This document shows positions 59,460 through 64,000 of a stretch of 64,000 bases of DNA, piece after piece; positions within the stretch are counted from its first letter, which is position 1; the number at the start of each line of letters is the position of its first letter. A program made the translations under genes and the position numbers. The notes beneath the pieces are model-generated. The model saw only the letters and a program-made list of their open reading frames with translations, did not search any database and was not told the origin of the DNA. Origin of the DNA: CAWIOX01 sp963837775 (GTDB lineage: Bacteria; Pseudomonadota; Gammaproteobacteria; Burkholderiales; Burkholderiaceae_D); NCBI GenBank assembly GCA_963837775.1, contig CAWIOX010000004.1:186001-250000 (forward strand). The letters run 5' to 3'.

Positions 59460-60453
59460 TCAGATAGCCCGTGCATGCATCACCGCAAACCAGCCACGGG
59501 CATCGGTCCAGACCCGCGCAGCGCCGAAACCGGCTTGCGCCAATAAGTCGCAGAAGGCCTGCGGCGTATATTTATAGCTGTTTTCGGTGTGGATTCGCTG
59601 CCCTTGCGCAAAGCTGCGCTGCCCGCCCGGCCACCTCACCACGAGGTCGGAACGGGCTTCCAGATGCATCTCGATCCGGCTTTTTTCCACATTGAAAAAA
59701 GCGCGATGCTGCCAGTCCCGCACATCGAAATCCGTACCGACAGCCGGTTCAGATGGCGCAACAGGTTCAGATTGAATGCCGCCGTCACCCCAAGTGCATC
59801 ATCATATGCGGCGTCGAGGATGGCTTTGTCCTTGATCAGATCCACGCCAATCAACAGGCCGCCATCCTGCAGCGCAAGCTGCACGCATCCGGCGCAGAAA
59901 CGCCAGCGCCTGGTCCGGCGCGAAATTACCGATCGACGAACCGGCATAAAAAAACACGCGCTGAGCTGGCGCGCACCGATGCCGGCAAGTTCAGCCCGGC
60001 CGAAAAATCCATGCCGAGTCCGGTCATCTCGATCTCCGGAAAACGCTGCTGCACCTGCGCCAGCGCCTCGCGCATGAAATCCGCCGAGATGTCGATCGGC
60101 ACATATTGCGCCGGCTGCAACGCGGGAAACAGGCGCGCCGCCTTCGCACAGTTGCCGGCGCCCAGATCGATCAGCGTGACGCCGGCACCGACCGATTGCG
60201 CAATCTCGCTCCATGTGCTCGTCGAAAATGGCGGCCTCGGTGCGCGTCGGATAATACTCCGGCAACGCGCAAATCGCCTCGAACAACCGGGAGCCGAGCG
60301 CGTCGTACAAATATTTCGGGGAGATGAAGGCATCCGGCGCCAGCAAGCCGGCAGCAGTTCGGCGCGAACCGTGTTGATCTGGTGCAGCGGTCAAGGAAAG
60401 ATTGCTTGGGATGCGCCGGAAGCCGGCAGATTTGGCTGGATCGACATAGGCAT
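59460..60453 (-). CDS. egtD: Histidine N-alpha-methyltransferase EgtD (several frame breaks)
   Basis: About 331 codons. SPKYLYDALGSRLFEAICAL and PEYYPTRTEAAIFDEH near the start are the EgtD signature; LIDLGAGNCAKAARLFPAL is the SAM-binding motif; YVPIDISADFMREAL and a GSSIGNF-like segment follow. The end reads SYKYTPQAFCDLLAQAGFG. Breaks near 60395, 60215, 59945, 59890 and 59700. EgtD trimethylates histidine to hercynine, the common substrate of EgtB and SenA. Start at 60453 is tentative. Divergent from the ABC transporter genes. Confidence 0.87.
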
Positions 60454-60624
60454 AAGGTCATGAAGTCCTTGCAAAACGTCATCAAACAGGAAATGGAAAC
60501 CGGCTGGCTATCATCGCATTATGCCCGCATCCCTCATTTCGCGGATAATACCGCCTTTACATTGCGCGAAACAGTGTTCCGGTTTCGCCGTAAAACGAAG
60601 ATCCCAACTCAATAAAGGTATCCC

Positions 60625-61504
60625 ATGTTGCGTTTCTCGTCCTTCAAAACCATCAAAGCGGTTGCTCACCACTGCGATCGCCTCCGCCATCTTGTTGTCG
60701 GCCGGCGCATCCTACGCGCAGCAGGTATTGCGCGTATCGGCCATCCCTGACGAAGCGCCGACCGAACTGCAGCGCAAGTTCAAGCCGCTGGGCGATTATC
60801 TGGAGAAAAAACTGAGCATGAAGGTCGAATTCACGCCGGTGACCGACTATGCGGCCTCGGTGGAAGGCCTGATCAACAACAAGCTGGACATGGTCTGGTT
60901 CGGCGGCTTTACCTTCATTCAAGCCAAAGTGCGCAGCAACAACCAGGTCGTGCCGCTGGTGCAGCGCGCAGAAGATGAGAAATTCAAATCCGTCTTCATC
61001 ACCACCAGCAAGGACATCAACAAGCTGGAAGACCTGAAAGGCAAGACCTTCACTTTCGGCTCCGAATCGTCGACTTCCGGCCACCTGATGCCGCGCTCCT
61101 ACCTGCTGGCAGCGAAGATCAATCCGGACACCGACATGAAGCGCATCGCGTTCTCCGGCGCGCATGACGCCACCGTCGCCGCAGTTTCCGGCGGCAAGGT
61201 CGATGCCGGCGCGCTGAATATTTCCGTATGGGAAAAACTCGTCGCCGGCGGCAAGGTCGACACCAAGGCGGTCCATGTGTTCTACACCACGCCCGGCTAT
61301 TACGACTACAACTGGAGCGTGCGTGCCGACATGAATCCGGTGGTACGCAAGAAATTGACCGACGCCTTCCTGGCGCTGGACGCCAAAAACCCGGCCGACA
61401 AGGAAATCCTCGACCTGCAACGCGCCAGCAAGTTCATCCCGACCAAGGCTGAAAATTATGCCGCGATCGAAGCGGCCGCACACAACGCCGGCCTGCTGAA
61501 GTAA
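60625..61504 (+). CDS. PhnD-like binding protein, putative selenate/selenium ABC transporter (one frame break)
   Basis: About 293 residues. MLRFSSFKTIKA (break near 60655) leads to a signal peptide ending in ASYAQQ; LRVSAIPDEAPTELQRKFKP opens the mature part. WFGGFTFIQAKVRSNNQVVP, FGSESSTSGHLMPRSYLL and AFSGAHDATVAAVSGGKVD are conserved. The pattern recalls a subfamily annotated as putative selenate-binding proteins, often near selD. Classical PhnD proteins (phosphonates) share the fold, so phosphonate or phosphite is the alternative. It is first of four genes and divergent from egtD, across 171 bp. Confidence 0.8.
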
Positions 61505-61505
61505 G

Positions 61506-62342
61506 ATGCAGAATGTCATTTGTACTTGCACGGCGTCTGCGTGCGCCACCCGTCGGCGCGCGCACGCAGACGCCGGTTTCGCGCTGAACGATGTGACGCT
61601 GTCCATCGGCCAGGGCGAGCAGATTGCGCTGATCGGGCCGTCCGGCGCCGGCAAGACCACGCTGCTGCATACCTTCGCCTGCGCCCATCGGGCCGAATCC
61701 GGCGCATTTTCCGCATTCGGGCTGTCGCCGTGGGAGCTGGGCCATGCCGCGCGCCATGCGCTGCGCGCACGCCTGTTTCTGGCGCCGCAAACTCCGCCGC
61801 TGCCGCCACGCCAGCGCGTGGTCACTGCGGTGCTGGCCGGACGCTTGCCGCAATGGGGCTTCTGGCAGGCGCTGGCTTCGCTGATCAAGCCCGGCGTTCG
61901 CAATACGGATGCCGCGTATGACGCGCTGGCGCGCTTCAACCTGCAAGACAAACTGTATGCCCGGGTCGATCGCCTGTCGGGCGGCGAACGCCAGCGCTGC
62001 GGCATGGCGCGCCTGCTGGTATCGGGCGCCGAAGCATTCCTGGTCGATGAGCCGCTGTCGGCGCTCGACCCCACGCTGTCGCTGCAAACCCTGGCCGCAC
62101 TGCAACAGGAAGCGGCCAGCCGCAACGCGACGCTGGTGTGCAGCCTGCATCAGGTGGAACTGGCGCGCAGCCATTTCCCGCGCATCATCGGCCTGCGCGA
62201 CGGCCGCATCGTGTTCGACGCGGCCCGCGCGCGCACGTGACCGACGACATGATCGCAGCGCTCTACCAGAATGCCAGCAGCACGCCGGAACCCGCCGATT
62301 TCAGCGCGGCCGCCGCCCACCGTCGTCATTGCGCACTGCTGA
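61506..62342 (+). CDS. PhnC-type ABC transporter ATP-binding protein (frame breaks)
   Basis: About 278 codons. LIGPSGAGKTTLLHTFACAH is the Walker A; DRLSGGERQRCGMARLL the signature; AFLVDEPLSALDPTLSLQT the Walker B; HQVELARSHFPRIIGLRDG the H-loop region. Breaks near 61530, 61560, 62235 and 62315. The protein would energise the transporter. It starts one base after the binding protein stop. Similar to phosphonate-type ATPases. Confidence 0.85.
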
Positions 62343-62344
62343 CC

Positions 62345-63189
62345 ATGATGTCTTTCAGCAACACTCCGTCCACACCACCCCGACCCCGCCTGGCGCGGCC
62401 GCGTGATGGGCACCGTCATCGCGCTGATCGTGCTGTGGCCGATGCTGGTGGCGAGCGAATTCAAGCCCTGGCTCTTGCTCGATGCGCAAAGCCTGAACGC
62501 GACCTGGCGCTTTCTGGCCGACTTCGTGCCGCCGGCACACTCTGCCGAATTTCTTGCAACTGGTGCTGGCAGCCACCTGGCAAACCGTCGCGATGGCGAC
62601 TGCCGGTTTGACGCTGGCGCTGCTGGGCGCGATCCCGCTGGCGTTGCTGGTCGACGCGAATCGCTGTCGATTTCCCGCCTCGGCAGCGGCCGCATGCGGC
62701 CGGCCGGCGTCGCTCATCCGGCAAAGCGCGCGCTGGCTGCTGGTGCTGCTGCGCAGCGTGCCGGAACTGGTCTGGGCGCTGCTGTTCGTGCGCATCGTCG
62801 GCCTGGGGCCGACTGCCGGCGTGCTGGCGATTGCGCTCACCTACTGCGGCATGCTCGGCAAGGTGTATGCCGAAATCCTCGAATCGTCCGACGCCCATGC
62901 CACCGCATCGCTGCTGAAGAACGGCAGCGGCCGGCTGGCGGCGCTGTTCTACGGCGCGCTGCCGGAAGCGGCGTCGGAACTGGTGTCCTACACCACCTAC
63001 CGCTGGGAATGCGCGATCCGCGGCTCGGTCATGATGGGCTTCGTCGGCGCCGGCGGCCTCGGCCAGCGGATGGATGAATCGATGAAGATGCTGTCCGGCG
63101 GCGAAGTCGCCACCATGCTGATCATTTTCGTGCTGCTGGTGGCGTGCGCCGATCTGGTCAGCACCTTCTTGCGCAAGCGTCTGGGTTGA
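62345..63189 (+). CDS. PhnE-type ABC transporter permease 1 (frame breaks)
   Basis: About 281 residues. Hydrophobic segments include TVIALIVLWPMLVASEF and AGLTLALLGAIPLALLVD. LRSVPELVWALLFVRIVGLG is the signature of PhnE permeases, and GFVGAGGLGQRMDESMKML the loop near the C-terminus. Breaks near 62400, 62555 and 62665. Its first ATG lies two bases after the ATPase stop. Confidence 0.85.
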
Positions 63190-63191
63190 GC

Positions 63192-63994
63192 ATGAAAAAC
63201 TCCACGTCAAGCCCTCCGCCGCCAGCCACCGATTTTTCTGCGCTGCGCCATGCTGATCGCGCTGCTGGCGTTGATCATCGCCAGCTTCGCCTCGTTGCCG
63301 CTGCAAATGGAGCGCGCTGTTCAGCGCCGATGCGCTGCGCTCCAGCATGGAATTTCTGCGCGGCTTTGCGCCGCCCGAACTGGCCGCGCCGTTTCTGCAC
63401 AAAATCGCCGTCGGCACGCTGGAAACCCTGTCGATGTCGGCGCTCGGCACCGCGCATCGCGGCTGCTGCTCGGCGTCGCGCTGGCGCTGCCGGCCAGCGG
63501 CCGCTTTGGCCGCACTGCCCGCGCCGCTGATCCGCCTGAAACTGAATGTCCTGCGCTCGATACCGGAGCTGGTCTGGGCCTCGATCCTGCTGATTGCCGC
63601 CGGCCTGGGGCCGTTCGCCGGCACGATGGCGCTGGCCGCGCACACCACCGGCGTGCTGGGACGGCTGTTCGCCGATGCGCTGGAAAACCTGCCGCCGGCG
63701 CCGGAAGCGACGCTGCGCATCAACGGCGCTGCGCCGATGACGGCGTTCTTTTATGCGACACTGCCGCAGGTGCTGCCGCAAATGCTGTCGTATACACTGT
63801 ATCGCTGGGAAAACAATATCCGCGCCGCCGCCATTCTGGGCGTGGTCGGCGCCGGCGGGCTGGGCCAGATGCTGAAATACCATCTGTCGCTATTCCAGAT
63901 GCAGCAGGCCGCCAGCGTCATCATTGCGATGCTGCTGATGGTGGCGCTGGTCGATGCGATCAGTTTCTGGCTGCGGCGCATGATGACCAGATAA
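63192..63994 (+). CDS. PhnE-type ABC transporter permease 2 (frame breaks)
   Basis: About 267 residues. LRSIPELVWASILLIAAGLG and GVVGAGGLGQMLKYHLSLF repeat the PhnE motifs of permease 1, so the two are paralogues likely forming a heterodimer. Breaks near 63245, 63310 and 63460. The stop is at 63994, six bases from the edge. It starts three bases after permease 1. Confidence 0.85.
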
Positions 63995-64000
63995 GCGAAC

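Noticed and set aside
60653..62174. Long minus-strand frames opposite the transporter genes
   Set aside because: Antisense to conserved binding protein and ATPase sequence; no independent support.
1..64000. CRISPR array, prophage or complete IS element
   Set aside because: No regularly spaced repeats, phage structural genes or intact transposase were seen; the nine dispersed elements are kilobases apart.

Overview
The window is chromosomal DNA of a betaproteobacterium, most likely an Oxalobacteraceae relative of Herminiimonas, Janthinobacterium or Collimonas. That call is inference from gene order and protein character: yej operon, SpoT/RpoZ/Gmk/YicC block, LysR-type MetR beside MetE, and long-form LeuA. 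I see no prophage, CRISPR array, rRNA or complete insertion sequence. Genes are dense and moderately GC-rich, with short AT-rich intergenic spots.

Layout. 0-4 kb: rlmJ (cut by the left edge), modBA, a metallophosphoesterase and an FmdE-like protein. 4-8 kb: SDR enzyme, a broken aceA 3' end beside an IS-like terminus and an AT-rich island, then two Crp/Fnr regulators. 8-13 kb: divergent metE/metR and a leucine-dehydrogenase-type enzyme. 13-25 kb: chemoreceptor, branched-chain amino acid binding protein with divergent Lrp regulator, CapA pair, sensor kinase divergent from a solute-binding protein, rraA, MFS transporter and AraC regulator. 25-41 kb: housekeeping block hemW-rdgB-rph-PP2C-kinase (minus), yicC-gmk-rpoZ-spoT (plus), DUF3422, greB, tRNA-Val, dnaQ, rnhA, methyltransferase, gloB, mltD. 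41-51 kb: PAS-GGDEF-EAL protein, the yejABEF peptide importer, fabI. 51-64 kb: rhlE, then the most interesting part.

From 52.5 kb to the right edge I read a selenium/sulfur-histidine metabolism locus. senA (an EgtB paralogue) is divergent from senB (selenosugar synthase type glycosyltransferase), which overlaps selD/senC (selenophosphate synthetase). This is the selenoneine gene set. After leuA come egtB and egtD (ergothioneine pathway; EgtD would supply the hercynine used by both EgtB and SenA). Divergent from egtD is a four-gene phosphonate-type ABC transporter whose binding protein resembles the family annotated as putative selenate-binding. Together they could form an import-activate-incorporate route for selenium; the transporter substrate is inference.

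Two further signals stand out. First, a dispersed intergenic element of about 80-88 bp occurs nine times (near 0.8, 7.3, 11.5, 15.1, 19.5, 30.7, 39.4, 47.7 and 58.1 kb) in both orientations. It has two ATAC-type boxes around a GTGCGGG-like core. Second, leuA is preceded by two short Leu-rich reading frames and a hairpin, as expected for a leucine attenuator.

Caution on quality: more than twenty-five genes, including normally essential ones (gmk, dnaQ), show single-base frameshifts although both sides of each break remain well conserved. I read most as indel errors in the sequence and give whole-gene coordinates across them.
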